Positions 38,761 to 54,000 of a DNA stretch of 64,000 nt are shown here, piece by piece. The position numbers were made by a program, and so were the translations under genes. The DNA comes from Larimichthys crocea (taxonomy: Eukaryota > Chordata > Actinopteri > Sciaenidae). How positions within the stretch are numbered: position 1 is the stretch's first letter; the number at the start of each line of letters is the position of its first letter. The stretch lies in assembly GCF_000972845.2 (NCBI RefSeq), contig NC_040017.1:23645606-23709605 (forward strand). Reading direction: 5' to 3'. The notes beneath the pieces are model-generated. The model searched no databases, was not told the DNA's origin, and worked only from the letters and a program-made list of their open reading frames with translations.

Positions 38761-39256
38761 AGCACTATGTCCTCACCAGCTGTGTTAATTTTGGATTAAT
38801 ATTGATCTAAAATCACATTTTATCAGAGTGCTGGCTGTGTTTGTGATTTCTCCCAGCTGCTTGTGCTTTGTTTCCTTTTCAGTGGGAGCTCTATGAAGTT
38901 AGTCCGTACTTCATTTGTTCACTCTTTTGCAGTCCCAGAGGTTTTATGTCCAGTTGAAATACATGTCGTCTTTATGTTTGGTTACGATTTATTTAGTAAT
39001 TTTTACTATAGAGAGATTTATTGATATAATTAACACTACACCTGAGCCACATCCTGCAGCTCCTTCTGTGGTCTTCTGAGGCCTTCCCCAGATAGAGCAG
39101 ATATATGATCTGTTATTTTTAGTTGTTTATTAATTTACTTCTTACTGCTTTCCTATTTTCATAATGTTCTACCTGCTGGCTATTATGTTAATGAAAAGGC
39201 CTTTTTATATTGAAATATTGAACTGAACTAAAAGTCTGTATGCTGTTCTCCTATGA

Positions 39257-39667
<411 letters not shown>

Positions 39668-41665
39668 TAATTTAATACATTTGGATAAGCTGTTTCCATA
39701 TGATGGAAAGACTGAATTTACATTAAGCACAAGAAAATTCAGAAATAATAAGAAGAACATTTCCTGCCAACAACAACTATATAAACGGTTTTGTCCCCAT
39801 CATACATAATGCGAAATGACACTGTCTTTACTGTAGAGAATAACAGAAAACAAATCAACATTTAATTTCAGGCAGATGTAATTATTCTATTTTTAAGAGC
39901 TGATTTCATCTTGTTTTTGGTATTCTCTATTTGCAAACACTGTAATGACTTCCTGTTGTCACAGTTTGAGCTCTGCTGTGGTCTCTTTGTGTGTGACGTT
40001 GTTTGGCGGCATAATGAGTTGTGCAGAATGAGCTTTTCAAACAAGGACTTGAGATAAATTTGATATATTTCACCCTCAAGGGAGTTTTATTGAAGTTGTC
40101 GACAGACCTGTGAGTTGAACATAAAGCCTACTGTCAGACTTTATGAGAGGGACATGATGGCATGGCAGACATGGGTCTCTCCAAGGTGGGTGGGGGGCTG
40201 AACATCAGGCACAGATCAAAGTCCTGATGGACATTTGACACAGGCTGCCTGGACTGTGTTGGTGGACACTGACAGGCAGAACCTGAGCTATGGATCAAAT
40301 TACCTTTGAAGATGAGCCTCCCCCCCAGCAGGCTCAGGCCGGGCTTCCTATGGAGCAGTTCCCTCCCAGGCATCTCAACTGCCCCTAAGGTGGAGCGGAA
40401 AGTCTCCATGTCCTTATGTTGTTTTAACTGGTGGTTCTTTCATGAGACATGAGCCCACTATAACATGTGCTTTAGTGATCTTTTGTGTGATTTGGCAGTT
40501 CTCAGGCATCTCATTTCATAAGTGACATGAACTTTTACATTGTAGAGTTAGCTGCTGACATTTATAAGCAATTTAGCAACACACTAAGCCCCCATTCTCC
40601 TTTATAAACACAAAACAAGCAAACCTTTTACTAATTAACAGTTTGACAATGAAATAAAAAAACATAAAAATGACCTGCAACTGTTTCTAAAGTGATGACA
40701 GTGATCAGTGGCAGTGGGATGGGTAGTTGGTTTGTGATCCTTGGGAAATGGACTTTCTATGGTAGAGAGGAGGGGGGTTGGTCTCCGCCTCTGATCCAGT
40801 CCCCTGCCCTCCCAAGAGCCCTCCAGCAGCCCCCAGGTGCTAACTGTGTGACAGCAGCTTGATCTATCGATTGCTGTAAGAGGGCTCTCCCAGTCTAAAT
40901 GAAAATTCATGAAAAATTGATGAAGTCTCCAGATTATTTTATTTTTCCACCCTCTTACTGTTTCTTAGCCTGTATTTCCACTACGCCCTTTCTCTCTAAT
41001 GTTATATGGGTTGAGCAGCAGACGGGGTTGAATACAGGCATTGACTGCTTGAATGGCTTAAAGGTTGATGGGTGAGGGGTCAGGAGGCCAGGAGACGAGG
41101 GGATAAGAAAGAGCTCGAAAGGTGAAGAATTACGAACACGCGTATGATGGGTTTTACCTCTGATTCCAGGTTGGAGAGCGAGAGAGAGGTTCAGGCCAAA
41201 GCCTCAGGCCTCAGTCTGAATAAACAAGGATAGAACTATGCCAGCATTTTTACAAAAAAAGTACACCATCATCTTCAAGCAACACACTGTACGGGCCAAA
41301 CAAATGTGTACTCAAACGCCTTACAGTGCAAAAATCTCCATGTAGTGCATTCCCTGTTACCTTGGGCTAATTTAGTGGTCACCTTGTATGCACTGTCCCA
41401 GATCCAGGTATAAACATCTCTGCCGCATCTTGGCATTAATAAGCTTTATAACAGGACTGTTCAGTCCATCTTTAGGCATAGCTGAAATCAGTGGTGCCGC
41501 CGTCACTAAAGGAGACACCAACAGGGATGGATAAAATGTTTAAATGAATTAAAACGACTCTCCATTTCCATTCAATTGTTCATTAAAGTGAGATCAGATC
41601 TTCCAATTCCACTTATAGATAAACCAATATTGACACAACACTAGCTGCTGCAGTTTCGCCCATAT

Positions 41666-41690
41666 TGACCTGACCTGACCTGACCTGACC
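41666..41690. repeat. (TGACC)5 pentanucleotide repeat
   Basis: Five exact TGACC units lie in robo2 intron 2. Each junction makes TGACCT, the complement of the nuclear-receptor half-site AGGTCA. Units two apart are 10 bp apart, which is DR4 geometry. Confidence 0.95.
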
Positions 41691-44600
41691 TGAGACACTC
41701 ATAGTTTTCAGGCTGACAGCAGTGTTGGCCTGACCGAGATGGAGTGTGGGTGTAGGAAATAGTTGTGCTGCTGGGTCAAGTGCAGTTCAATAGGGAAATT
41801 TACTTGATTGCGATGTGACAGTGCAATAAAGTTTTATTAAAGTCAGACAATAAAAATAATTTGATCATGAACAGATCAAAGCCCTCAGAGGCACGTCAGA
41901 GATAATGGAGGCGATGAGGAAAAATAAATGATATGCAGGTAGGTGTTATATTAAAACGTTAATGACTTGTTGCAACTTTTATGACAAGTAATCTAACAGA
42001 TATTGAGTAGGAATGTCCCTCAGCTGATCTGCAGGATTGGTGTCAGAACCAATCAAGTGTCTGCCTCCGGGCACCAGAATGGACATCGTCCTCTTTTTAT
42101 GGTTTGAGTGCGCCCTCTCTATCGCTGACTCTCACTGCATTCATCTTAAATATCCAGCAATGTGAGTCCGTCTCCTAACAGATGAAATAATCATATTCCA
42201 CTTCTTTGTATAAATTGTAAGTATTCACCAACTATAACAAGGTGATGATCGATTCTGTGTAATTTTACCTTCATATCTGCAGCGTATTTTCTCTCCATTT
42301 CTGTTTTTGCAGAAATAAGGTTATCTAAAGCAGGACTGCTCATGTTGTCGAGTGCTCCATGCCCGGTTTGTTTCGGGTCCTGTGCTTTCTCGGCTTTCTC
42401 TTTCAGCCAGGTCTTCAGGGGAGTTGGGGGAGCAGAGGGAGGGGTGGGGTGCTAAATCCCTCTGCAATGGCTTACAGCAGTGATTAGCTTTTATCAGGTC
42501 CTGACATCCGTCTAGTGATTGTAAAGCCAAAGCTAATCGCACAAGAAAAAGCAGCATTTAAATCTATATCCATGTCGAACTGGGTTTGTGTTTATGATAT
42601 GTCTCGCCCCCCACCCAACGTCTTCTACCTCCCCCTCCCCCTCCCTCGTATTGAGCACACCTTTGCCCCCCCCCCTTCCGTTCACGAGTGGTTGAGCAGG
42701 ACCCCGGTGAGATAATTGAATTGCAGCTCTGAAACAGATTGAACTCAGTGTCCACTGAGTGGCGTGGCACTGCTGCATGCTGGACTTCAAGCTGGGCAGC
42801 ACTCACCACTCTCTGTTTGAGGAGGAAAGGTGGAGTGGAAGGAAGAGGCCTGTGAGAGGTGCCTCTGCATTATTAATGTGGGCCAGACTGGGGCGGGCTT
42901 GTGTGGTTACTGGGCTTAGTGTTTCCTTTAAGTGTTGGATGTTGAACACACATTGTTCACAAATGGGTGGACAAGAGCATGAACTGCCTTGTGTTATCTA
43001 AGTCTGTGGCGCTCGCTTTGCCGCGTTTCAGAAGACATTTCATTACAGATGTTGTTCACTGTCCTGTACTTCAGAAGATTGAAAGCTTGTAAATGTGTTG
43101 CCTAGAGGATATCCGAGCAGTCTGCTTTGTAATCTTATTCCTCCTCACATGCTCCCCAAAGCTGACTGCAGTCCAGCTCCATGGGATGGATATGCCACAT
43201 ATACGATGTGCCCTCTTTTCTCTTTTCAGAATAAACTAGGTCAATGAGCAGGTTCATAAATCATTGTGAAGCCTGTGTCAGAAATGCTAGCTCCAGCCAC
43301 CACAGAATAAATTGCTAGCACTGCGGATATCTGTGTATATGTAAGTGTGACAAGGCACACCTGGGGCGATAGGATCCCAAGGAAAATGTTAATTAGCCCC
43401 ATCTTTTTCAGGTGGATGGGTAGCAGAATACGTAGTGTTCCAGATACAAGGATGTAGGGTGAACAGTTGCACTTTTAATTGAGTGTCGAATCTGACTCAC
43501 GGCCTCTGACGTACGCGTGGTTGCGCCTGTATTAAACGTGTGTTGTCGTCTCGGGGGAAGAAGACGCAGAATCTTGAGGTGTAGCTGTGTATCATTTGCT
43601 GCATCGTTCAGTTTGTAACCTTTAAAAATGCAAATGACACAGAAATGAAACAGATGTCTTGGGTTGGTTCTGAATGCTGTTTGGAATGGGACTGGATGAC
43701 TTTTAAAAAGGTCCTTTGATATCATCTAATGTACCACTTCTGCAATTAAGTGAATCGTTAGGTAACATTTGGTGCTCGTACAACAAGGTAATTAGCAGGA
43801 AAATAGAGTTGGGAGAGGTGTGAGTGGTGAAGAGAGGAGGAGGGTACCAAGCTGTTCCTGTTGTGTCCAGCATGAGGGGAAGCTAATAAAGGGACAGGCC
43901 AGAAGGAGCAGGCCAGGTGGGGAGTCAGGCTGAGCTGCACTGCAGAAGCTTTCACCAGCTCATCTGGGCTCATTATTACGATTCAGAAATGAGGAAATGG
44001 AGTGACAAGCAACACACAAACAGCAGACACACACACTCGTGCAAAAAAAGTGTACACAAACACCTGCCCTCACGCTCAAATAAACCCCGGTAGGTTAGGG
44101 TGTAATCTGTGCTGAAGTCCTTGAGAAATAATGAAGGGTAATGAAGGAAGCGGCAACAATGCCAACCATTACGGCTCATTAATGATGCACGCCACACTTA
44201 GGAAATGAAACACAGTCTCAAAAACTGAGCATGATCTAATTTGTATTTAAATATGTTTCACCCTCACGGTACATCTCAGCACGTCTGTCTGTTTATGTTG
44301 TGGGATGTGTTTGAATTATTTCAGCTTTGTCTCTGAGAAATCGTGTTTTGTCTGTGATTTTGACATGTTCAACGGGTCTGAATACTACAACAGCCTTGGG
44401 CCTTGGCCGCTGTTGCCATGGAGAAGAGGCCTGTCAGAGACAGCGGTAGTGAATTCTTCATTATGTTTGAGAACAAAACAATGATGTTGTTCTACTAGCT
44501 AGCTAAGTACCACCTCTACATTATACTATGAAGAAAATACTTCATTTATTGTATTAAAGTGGCAAAGTTCAGTGCAGAAATAAGTAGGGGTATGGCAGCA

Positions 44601-45742
44601 TGGTGAGAGTGTTGTCCGGCGATAAGAGAAATGGCGAGAGCGGGAGACGGTGTGAGAAATATCTTCCCCTGATAAACTGCGAGCGAGGGAAAAATCCCTG
44701 ATTAAATGTGTCAGCTCTGTGTCTGTGCTGCTGGAGTTTGCTGACCTCTGTAAAGAGGTGTTGTTATCTATTGGGATTTACTCGCACAATTTCCACGCGC
44801 ACACGCGCACAGTTCTCACCAGCCGTATACAGCAGCATGCATATTGCTCTTTCATTTATCAGCCACAGATGGCCACAGTAAATGAGGAGTTCCCGCTACA
44901 ACTCCCGCGCAGTGCATGGGAGGAGAATGGCCCGCAGAAATGGAACAGAAATTTGGAAAACTCTCACAGGGAGATAAATCATAGGAATACACCACAGTCA
45001 CTACCAGCACTCTGACCTTTCACTGTCACACACACACAAACTAGCAAATTCACACACACATGATATGTCCTGAGACTGCACTTTTACTATCCTCAGCGGG
45101 CCTTGTGTCCCAGCTGTGACCTCCCCAACTCCACCAAGGGAAATGGACTGTCTGTGTTACGTTCTTACCTTCACAGGAAGCCAGTGTAGTGCTGAAGATG
45201 TGAAATGGACCACACCTTGATCATGGCACTCTATGGCTGAATAATGACAGCTATAATGGAGTAGTGCAGCGAGAGATGGATGGAGAGTGAGAAGATGCAA
45301 GAAGATGACAAAGAGATGGAGCACTTAATGAGATCCAACTTTGGGATGACCTTTGGCCATCTTTCTCAGCCCTTTATCATTCTCTTTCTTCCCCCCCCTT
45401 TTTTCTCACTCTCCACCTCTCTACTTCTACCATTGTGTCACCTTCGAGTGTATAAACTGGATTAAACAAGTGTGTGGCGCTCCGTCATGGATGCCACGGC
45501 CCGTCAGCAGAGGAGTGAGCCGTCAAGCAAAGAATGCTGAGCCAGCCGCTTCTCACGCCCATTAGTGCCCGGCAAGATGAAGCACCCGTCGTACCGGGTT
45601 TTGTTGTGTTTCTTTTATACACCCTACTCTCGCTCCTCACTCTCTCCCTCTTTCTCTCTTTATAGTGACACAGTTATTGATGGCCTCTCCACTCTGACAA
45701 TGCAGGGCTATAGCTTTGTCTCTCCTGCCTGCTTGCTTCCTC

Positions 45743-45767
45743 TCTCCTCTCCTCTCCTCTCCTCTCC
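45743..45767. repeat. (TCTCC)5 pentanucleotide repeat
   Basis: Five exact pyrimidine pentamers inside a longer CT-rich strand in robo2 intron 2. Confidence 0.93.
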
Positions 45768-48700
45768 TTGTTCTCCTTGCTCGCTCCACCCCACTTGTCT
45801 CATCACCCATGCTTCAGACTGTGGGTGCTCACTCTGCGGTGACGGAAAAATAAATCTTTGCATTAACATCGGGTCCCTAAATTGTACGAGCTTGGCAGCG
45901 TCGTTGTAAAAAGCACCTTCAGACGAGCACACACTATAAAATGAACGTACGCCGCCTTGCTTCTGCTTCTTTTACTCACATCAGGCAGATTCGGATGTAG
46001 ACTGAGCTGTAAATTATTGAAATCTGTCTGCAGGCTGATTATTGATTAGCCTGAAAACACAGACAGGGGCCGAGGCTTCTGCTTTCATGGATGGATTGTA
46101 CTTTGATTTCTGGTTTAATATCGACTTATGGTTGTAATTTATTCAAGCCCTGTGTGGCCTGCAGTTTTTAGTAAGCATATTTATTTTGATCATTATCTAA
46201 ATGTTTTCCAGAATATACTCTACTTCTGTCAGTCCATTAATCTCTTCTCCAGGCGGTGTGTAGATAACCTAACAACTCCAAATGTAAGTCTATGTTTGTG
46301 CACAGGTGCGATATTTAGCAGCATTTAGATGAATATGTCTGATATCACTCTATTTGCTGTCAAGTGGGCGAAGGGACAAGTGAGTGATAATAATATTAAT
46401 CGAAAAATGTGACCCTGAGTGAAATCCCTATAGACCGCTGCGTTCTAAAGGTGGCTTGCCATTGAGTCCAGCCAGGATTGGATCCTCTGACCCCTGGAGA
46501 ACCCTTTGCCCTCTCCTATCCACCCCAGATCTCTGTCAAACCATAATTCCTTAACCCAGCGCTCCCCTCCGATGAATGTGTCCCTGCAGTGACTGACCTC
46601 CCCCACCCACCTTCCCCGCTCTCTCTGAGACTGCCAGAGATGGTAATCCATCATATGGAGCTGGGGAGGAGGTGACATGGCAGAGGGCTGAAGTTCAGGC
46701 GCTAGCTGATACGGGTTTGAATCGAATGTCGCTGAAATTGATTCACCCTCTGGTGTGTGGAGTGGCGTGTTATTTCTGCACTGATGTTCCTGGTTCAAAT
46801 GGCCATTATTTCCTTGGTTACTTTCACACACACCCTTAAACACACATTCATTCACACGCATGCATGCCTTTTGCGCAACACTGTAGTGTTCACAAAGGTG
46901 CTGACGATTGATCTTGTGCAAGGGTCAGGACTCAGCCAGACCCACGATTTAGTCTGTTTATTCTGGGTTAGGACTGTCACGCTGCACACTGGCACCCTGA
47001 TTGATATGTGACGTTGGAAGCTGTTGTGCACAAGTACACAAAACATACTCACACGAGTGCATGGGCACACACGGAAATGCCTATGGTGAATGGCTTTCAG
47101 TGCCATTTTTCTTGTTTTGCAAACATTAAGGACAGTCCCTCCTCAAAATAGCCCTTTGGGAACATGACAGACACAGAGTTGCAGCTTCATTAGATTCTCA
47201 ACTGAACTGTGTGAATGGAGAGTACAGTAAGTAGGAAACTGGGGGAAGGGAGGACGAGATACAGGGGACACAATGTCCAAACTGGCCCTGGGAAGTTGAG
47301 TTTTTCATGTAGCATTTTGCCAGAAACATCATCAGCACCTCCCTTCTCACAATGTAACAAGGTTTGTGGTGATTCATCAAATAATATTAATGATTCTTTC
47401 TCTGCGATCCCTTAAACTGTTAACATACTTCACTTGGCCCTGTGCCATGGCAGAGTTATCGTGGGTCCGGATGTGTTATGACTTGGTGATCTCTTGATGG
47501 CGTAGACAGATATTGTGTTTGGCTTGGATTACATTTGCTGTAAGGGACACCTATTGGCCACCAGAGCCCCTCAACAGCTGCAGAACAGAGTTGAAACCCA
47601 ATCATCCAGTCTCTGCTGTCTCCCTCTCTCTCCTTCTCCCACCCTCTATCACTCTCTTTCCTCTTTCCCTTTTCCACTCCCTCCCACCCTCATTTCCTTT
47701 CCTGCTGTTTGAAAGTGATACTCAAAGCATTTTGATCACTTTCAGAAGTGAACGGGGACGAGATCAAATGTTTAAGAGTGTGGTTTCTAAGACAGCTGTG
47801 CTTCCATTCTTTTTTATGGCCAGACCTTTACATGACTGCACTGCTGCATCCATTGGGCATATCAGCAGAGGAAGTTGGGTGGCTGCTGTGTCTAGTTGAA
47901 GGTGACCTTGTGTGTTGCAGAGTTAATGGCTTCCCATTTCGATGTGGAGTGTGTCCTAACTGCTGCATCTGCCCGTTAGACTGTTCTGGGATCAGTCCCA
48001 GGCTTGGCCGAGGTGAAGGAGGGGGCACGGAGGTTTGACGTTGCTCACTCGTCAGCCGCCGGTTCACTGCAGGGGCTGTCGCATCGACTCTGTTTAGAAA
48101 TATACGTCACAGTTTCTCAGCTTCAGGACCAGCACAGACACGTGATTTCACAGAGCGAAACTGGCTACCTCAGTCGTGTGTAATGCAGTGTGACCAGGTG
48201 CAGTGAGATGACATCACATGGTGAATGAGACTGGGAGCTGTGGTATGTGTGGCCACCTGCTTCTGCAGCTGGGAGGATGATTAGCAGCTAGCCAGGCTGA
48301 TTATTAACCAGCCAGACACTCATCCAGCCAAACGGACAGACAGACAGCCCGGGACACTGACAGACATTGCCAGATATGAGCCTGCACATTGGTTGGCACA
48401 GTAGAGACTAGACAGACTCGCCCAGACCACTTAAGCACTAGCATGGCCAAAGGCCAACTGAATAGAAATCAGAACATCCTATTCAAATGCTAAGCAGAGT
48501 CTTATCTCAGTGGCTCTTGCTGCTGGCCCTCATGCTCTACACTGACCTGGGTAAAGCTATTAACCAACATGCAGGCACCCCCCTTGTTCGCCTGTGTTTC
48601 ATTGTGTGTGAGTTTAGAAAGGTGTATGGTCAGTTATTTCTCTTTGTTTGTTGTGTTGACAAGTTTGTGTATTTCTGTTGATGTATCAGTCTAAACTCAG

Positions 48701-50705
48701 TAATACCATACACAGCAGTACCTACCACCCTGTGCGACAGAAATGAAGGCAGTGAATCATCTTAAGCGTGCCTATAATTGCAGAAATTTATCTTGGATCC
48801 ACCGAGATCTTCTTCTTCCACAGGAAATGAAATCCAACGACACTGAGTGATCACCAGGGGGTGTGCGGCTAACTGATGAGCGCGCTCATTTGACTCCACC
48901 GATCTTTAAAAGCCATTAACGCTCTCCTGTTTCATGCACAAATTAGGCCTCCACACACAAAGACACACAAAGGCACACAAGCGCAGCAGTACAGAGATGT
49001 TTGGAGCTTGTACACAAGACAGGCACCTTATGCACATGCCAGTCCCCCCCTAAACACACACACATGCACACTTTGTAACAGACTCCAAACTCCCTCTTTG
49101 TCGTCCAACTTGCATGATGAACATTTGCCCATTTGAAGCCTAAATGGCACAGTCAGGGAAAAAATGAACCCCAAGACACTGCGTTGTAATGGAGCTGAAA
49201 AGAACAGCTTAATTGGCCAACATAAGCCATGCCCAGACATTAACTGTGAAATTTACATGTTAGCTTTTTTCCCGGTCTTTCTTTTTAAAGGTCCCTGTGG
49301 TGTTCATGTGGAACAGACACATGAATTACAGCTCTTCATGAATATCGATTTGGCTGCTGTTGCCATGCAGGAGGTTATGAAAAAGCATATTATTCAAAAC
49401 ACGTTGAGTGGGATACATATGCAATTAGTCACTTGTTAGTTTATGGAACTAGTGTGTTGTTAGTTTAATTGCCTGTTTTTGGTAATTACCTTCTCCTCTC
49501 TTACATTGAACATTAAAAATGAGCTATAATTTAGAAATATTGTTGACACATTCCCTTCATTTTCACGATCCCTGGATGACTAATCATATTTAGAGTCGTA
49601 TGCTGAATTGCTCGTCGTATCAGATTCTTAGACTTCAAGCAGAACGGAGATGTCCACATGATTTAGCTCCACTCACACCAGTACAGGGGGTTGATAAGCC
49701 AGTTATACCTCAGAGTCCAGATAGGCTGACCTTTGGCCACCTCTGGATGTGACCTCTGACTGACCATCGATTGACCATCATCTGACCCCAAGGCTTGAAA
49801 ACAGAGCTGCATACGGGTCCATTTGGCAGTCTGGAGAGCAGCTCTAGCATACACTGCTAATACAGTTAGCCTAGTGTTATTGGGAGATGTATGAAAGGAG
49901 AAATAGCTTGGGAAGGCAGGGTTATTCCTGTGTCAGAGGAAGAAAAACACAGATAATTCCATTACAGGCTAAAGGGTATGAGCATCTGTCAGCTTATTCA
50001 TTCTTATAGTACTCAAGTTCTGCAGTAACCTCAAAGCTAGATTGCCACCGGATTCAACTCATTACCCGCTTTATGAGAAACTGAGTCCAGATTGCTATTC
50101 TGACATCTATGGACCTCTACCCCCTTTATTTACCACGTGTATCATCATTTTACAGTACAAAATGCCTTTTCTGCTTTGTAAGACATTTTGTGAAACTAAA
50201 CCCGCACAGTCTCTCTACATTTGCTGAGCACTAGACCGGATTCTGTTATCTCTCCTCAGCATCTTGCCACTCTTCAACCCCCATCCCTCCTCCATTTCTC
50301 CCTTATCCCCTCGACTGCTGCTCCCTAACTGGCTCTACATGATAACAGTTTCAGCCCAGCAGCCAAAAACGCCCATCCCCACCCCCTTCTCGCTATGAAA
50401 AAATCAAATAGCTACCCAGTGACTGACTGCTAATAAAATTAGCAGAATTTCTCATAAACCGTAATAAGTAACTTGACTCGATAAAAGATGCTGATGAGTG
50501 CGGGAGACAGCAACGTGATTGAGAAGAAAAAAAGAGGGAGGTACATCATACATCTCAAAATCACTCAACGGTGCCAACTGGAGTGTTGATTGTCGTAAAT
50601 ATTCTTGGACCTTCAATTTTCACCCACAGGCCCCACCCCCAACTCACGCAGGAGCATCTCACCTCTTCTGACTGCATCCATGTGCCAGCAACACCACCCT
50701 CAGTC

Positions 50706-50725
50706 CTCTCTCTCTCTCTCTCTCT
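50706..50725. repeat. (CT)10 microsatellite
   Basis: Ten CT units followed by GTCTGTCTC, in robo2 intron 2. Confidence 0.95.
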
Positions 50726-51056
50726 GTCTGTCTCTTTTCTCACACACAGCAGGGGGATGGTTGGCCCAAGAACGTGGCATCATTAACTTTCTTGAGTGGC
50801 AGACGTTAGACGTGCGGAGGTCTGTCCTGTCCCACCCCCTGCTGGGTGTCCCTCAACCCCCATCACTCCTTCCTGTCATCCTCCATCTCTGCGTTTCTTG
50901 CCTATTTCCCCCCCAAGCAGCCATCCAAAGATTTCATACACTTGATGCTCAGTCAAGGGTGAATGGGAGAAAGTATTTAAGGATGCATATCCAATTTCAC
51001 CCTCATGGTTGTGCCATACGATTGCTGGTATACATGTATGTGCACAATTTATATTA

Positions 51057-51078
51057 TGTGTGTGTGTGTGTGTGTGTG
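51057..51078. repeat. (TG)11 microsatellite
   Basis: Eleven TG units in robo2 intron 2. Confidence 0.95.
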
Positions 51079-54000
51079 ATGGTGGGGCTAGATTTGTCTA
51101 CATTGGTACAACCGTCTAAATATTGAACTTTTGTGAGTCGGGCTCTTTATAAAAGTGTGGAGAGTCCACTACTACACAGTGTAGTGTCAGGAGTATTTGT
51201 TGTTACCACCAGTGCGGCACGTGCTGCTGAGCTCCCTGTGGCGGGACGCCCTGTCTCATTAATCACCAGCCCTGTGCTGGAGCCCTGACAACCCACAACC
51301 TGGTGGCCTACCACCTCCCCTCATGTATACTGGAAAGGCTCTGAACCATTATCTGCTCACAGAAACAAGGAAACGCAGCAATGACAGCTGCCAGTGGTCA
51401 TTCGAACCAACCCCCCATTCTTTCAATTGAAACTCCTCACTTCACTTATCCCCCACCAAGCTTTTTGGCTTCCTCTCGTCTCGGGTTCACAAGTTTTGAT
51501 CCACTGGGGCAAAGGTCAGTAGATTTGCCAGGTCGTCACGGCAACTCTCGACAACATCAGATGTCAAGTGAGTTGGCCGACCATGTCGAAGGCAGGCAGA
51601 GGGCTCTGCTCGGCCAGCCACCTTCCTTCTGGAGAGCAGGGGAAGCAGGACAGAAGGAGAGAGAACGGAACAGTATTTTTTGTCAAGCATGCTCTCTCCC
51701 TCCTCCTTGGCTTTCATTCGGTGTCTTGAGCGCTGAGGGTTGTGGCAGAGGGGTATTTAGGCGTTTATGAGGTGGAAGCCTTGTTGGGGTCCAAGTCAGG
51801 CTTGTACAGTGGGGTGCTGGGGCGCAGAGTGGTGCCGTGGTCTAGTTGTGTCATGAGCATGAAGCTGTGCTGTCACTTGTCTCTAATTGGCTTAGGTCAA
51901 CACACGAGAGGCTCAAAGCTCACTGACCCACCCTCTCTCTCTCTCTTTCTCTGCCTCTCTCTACCCTTCTCTCATTAGCTTTTGTTCCTCTGCCAAGCTA
52001 AGACAATGGTCTCCACATGGTCCTTTCCACTGGACCGTTTGATCCAAAATCCCCCTCTAGTTCTAGCAGGCCTGTCACTTTCGGGGCCTGTTTGTAGGTC
52101 CTGTTAATTCTTGCAAGAAGCAGACTGCTAGAATGATGAGAGGGGATGCAGAGGGCAGCTTGATCTAAACCTGATTGGAGACCTGATTGATCTGGGGCCC
52201 GGGGTCGTCACAGGGTCAGTACATGGACTGGTGATAACATGGTTCTCCTTTAGGGAATAAACCTATCACGGCATTTTCACATGCCATTACACCTCATATC
52301 AATCCAAACAACAATTCATATCAGTCAGCTCCACCATTACAGTTAAAGATGTATCCTTGGACGTTGTTTACCAGTGCTACAATCAGTCAGCCCTTCTGAA
52401 TCCTTCCGAAGTGGATGTTCTTTGGCAGTGTAGGATTTATGATGTGCTACAAGGGTTCAGGGAATGACCCTCTTGTGTGCATCCCTGATGATGTTCTAAT
52501 TGGACGGGGTGACCTTTCTTCACTGTAATTTTTGAAGCGTACTTGGTCCTTGGGGGTGGGACAGATTAAAAAGCAGCAGGGGTGGGCTGATTGATGTGCG
52601 CTGTGGTTTGGTGTGGTTGCGGATGGACAGTGACAGGTAGACGGACAGTAACATATGAGTCCACAGCTGTTGAATGGGAAGGGATGTACAGACTGATTCA
52701 TGGGAGGTGGCCACAGCCAGCCTGACTGATTGCTACCTTCTGGTACATCATCCCTCGCAAAGACTATGCTATGATTGAGTGGTGGAGGAGGTTGGTGGGT
52801 GTGCCATGCCATATAATTAATGATAATACAGCTGCAACACAAAAGTGAAAGTAATGTTAGAAGTTAGTTCACAAAAAGCAACTTCTGTAGCTTAAAACCG
52901 TAAACATTGTTTCATCCAAGAATTTAATTGATTATGAGACATGAGAAGTGCCTCAGGATCCATCTGAATGAGCTCATCAATTGATTGATTTGTTATTAAT
53001 CAAAGAAGCACATCACAATGTAGAGAATAATACAGTAGGGGGATACATGGAGATAAAGTTCCACATATATATACCTGAATATTTATATATTAGTATTTGG
53101 CTGCCTGTCTTTGTGCCATCTACTGTATGTTTTTCCCAGATTTGGGCTGTTATTTTGCTTTGAATTCATGTAAAGCACAGTGAGTGCGCTCACAAAGCTC
53201 CCAGCGTATATATATATTTATTTATTTATGTCAATATGAAATTTGCTTTGCTTTTCTTTGTAGCCCGAATGAGTTGAAGTGTGGTGAATGGGTTGTTTTG
53301 GTGCATTGACTGGTGTATCCTATTTTGACGGCGTATGGAGCTGGAACTAATTCCTGCATATATATTTGGCTTGGTCTAAGCAAGCTAAGCACTAACCCTA
53401 CTTAATATTCCAGGGCATGCTAACAGGAACAGCCTATACTGGCGATAGCAAAGCAGCCTCACACACCCTTTGAAAGGCTGTGAGTGGGAAAGTCTCAGAA
53501 TGTCAAAATAATTTACTCCCGTGCAAATGAGGATGGATCTTTTGCAGTTTGAACCATTTCTCAAGACTTCTTTTAGCCACCTATAAAGAATATTTTAACG
53601 GCCAGACAGCCATTTCTGACAGGGAGCTGAAGCCATTATCAACGCTGTTTTCAAAGCCACCAGACCAGACTCCTTTGACAAAAACAGTATTTCTGTCAGC
53701 ATATTTATTCTCACTCTTTGAATCGAGGACTTAGATCGACCAAACTAGAGTCGGTGCTTGTTTTTAACAGTCGAAAGACTGTGATGTCTTGGTGAGTTTT
53801 ATTCTGTCATGTTTACATGTTAATATAATATCAAGTTAACAAAGGAATCAAGCCAATCTTAGTTTGGCAAGAGAAAAACTTCAATTTAGATTGTGCACAG
53901 TTGTGTAATGATGAAAATATGTGTGAGAATATTTAAATGTCATGAAGTCTGTTCCTTTCAGCTCTGGCTGGCAGTTTAAGTGAGAACAGAGTTTTTTCTT

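Noticed and set aside
46700..46730. GGTTTGAATCG resembling a tRNA B box
   Set aside because: No A box lies at the right distance and no cloverleaf can be drawn, so it is neither a tRNA nor a recognisable tRNA-derived SINE.
46445..46921. 158-codon open frame on the minus strand in robo2 intron 2
   Set aside because: It has no domain, no regular secondary-structure pattern and no start context, and it is partly built from CA-rich repeat sequence.
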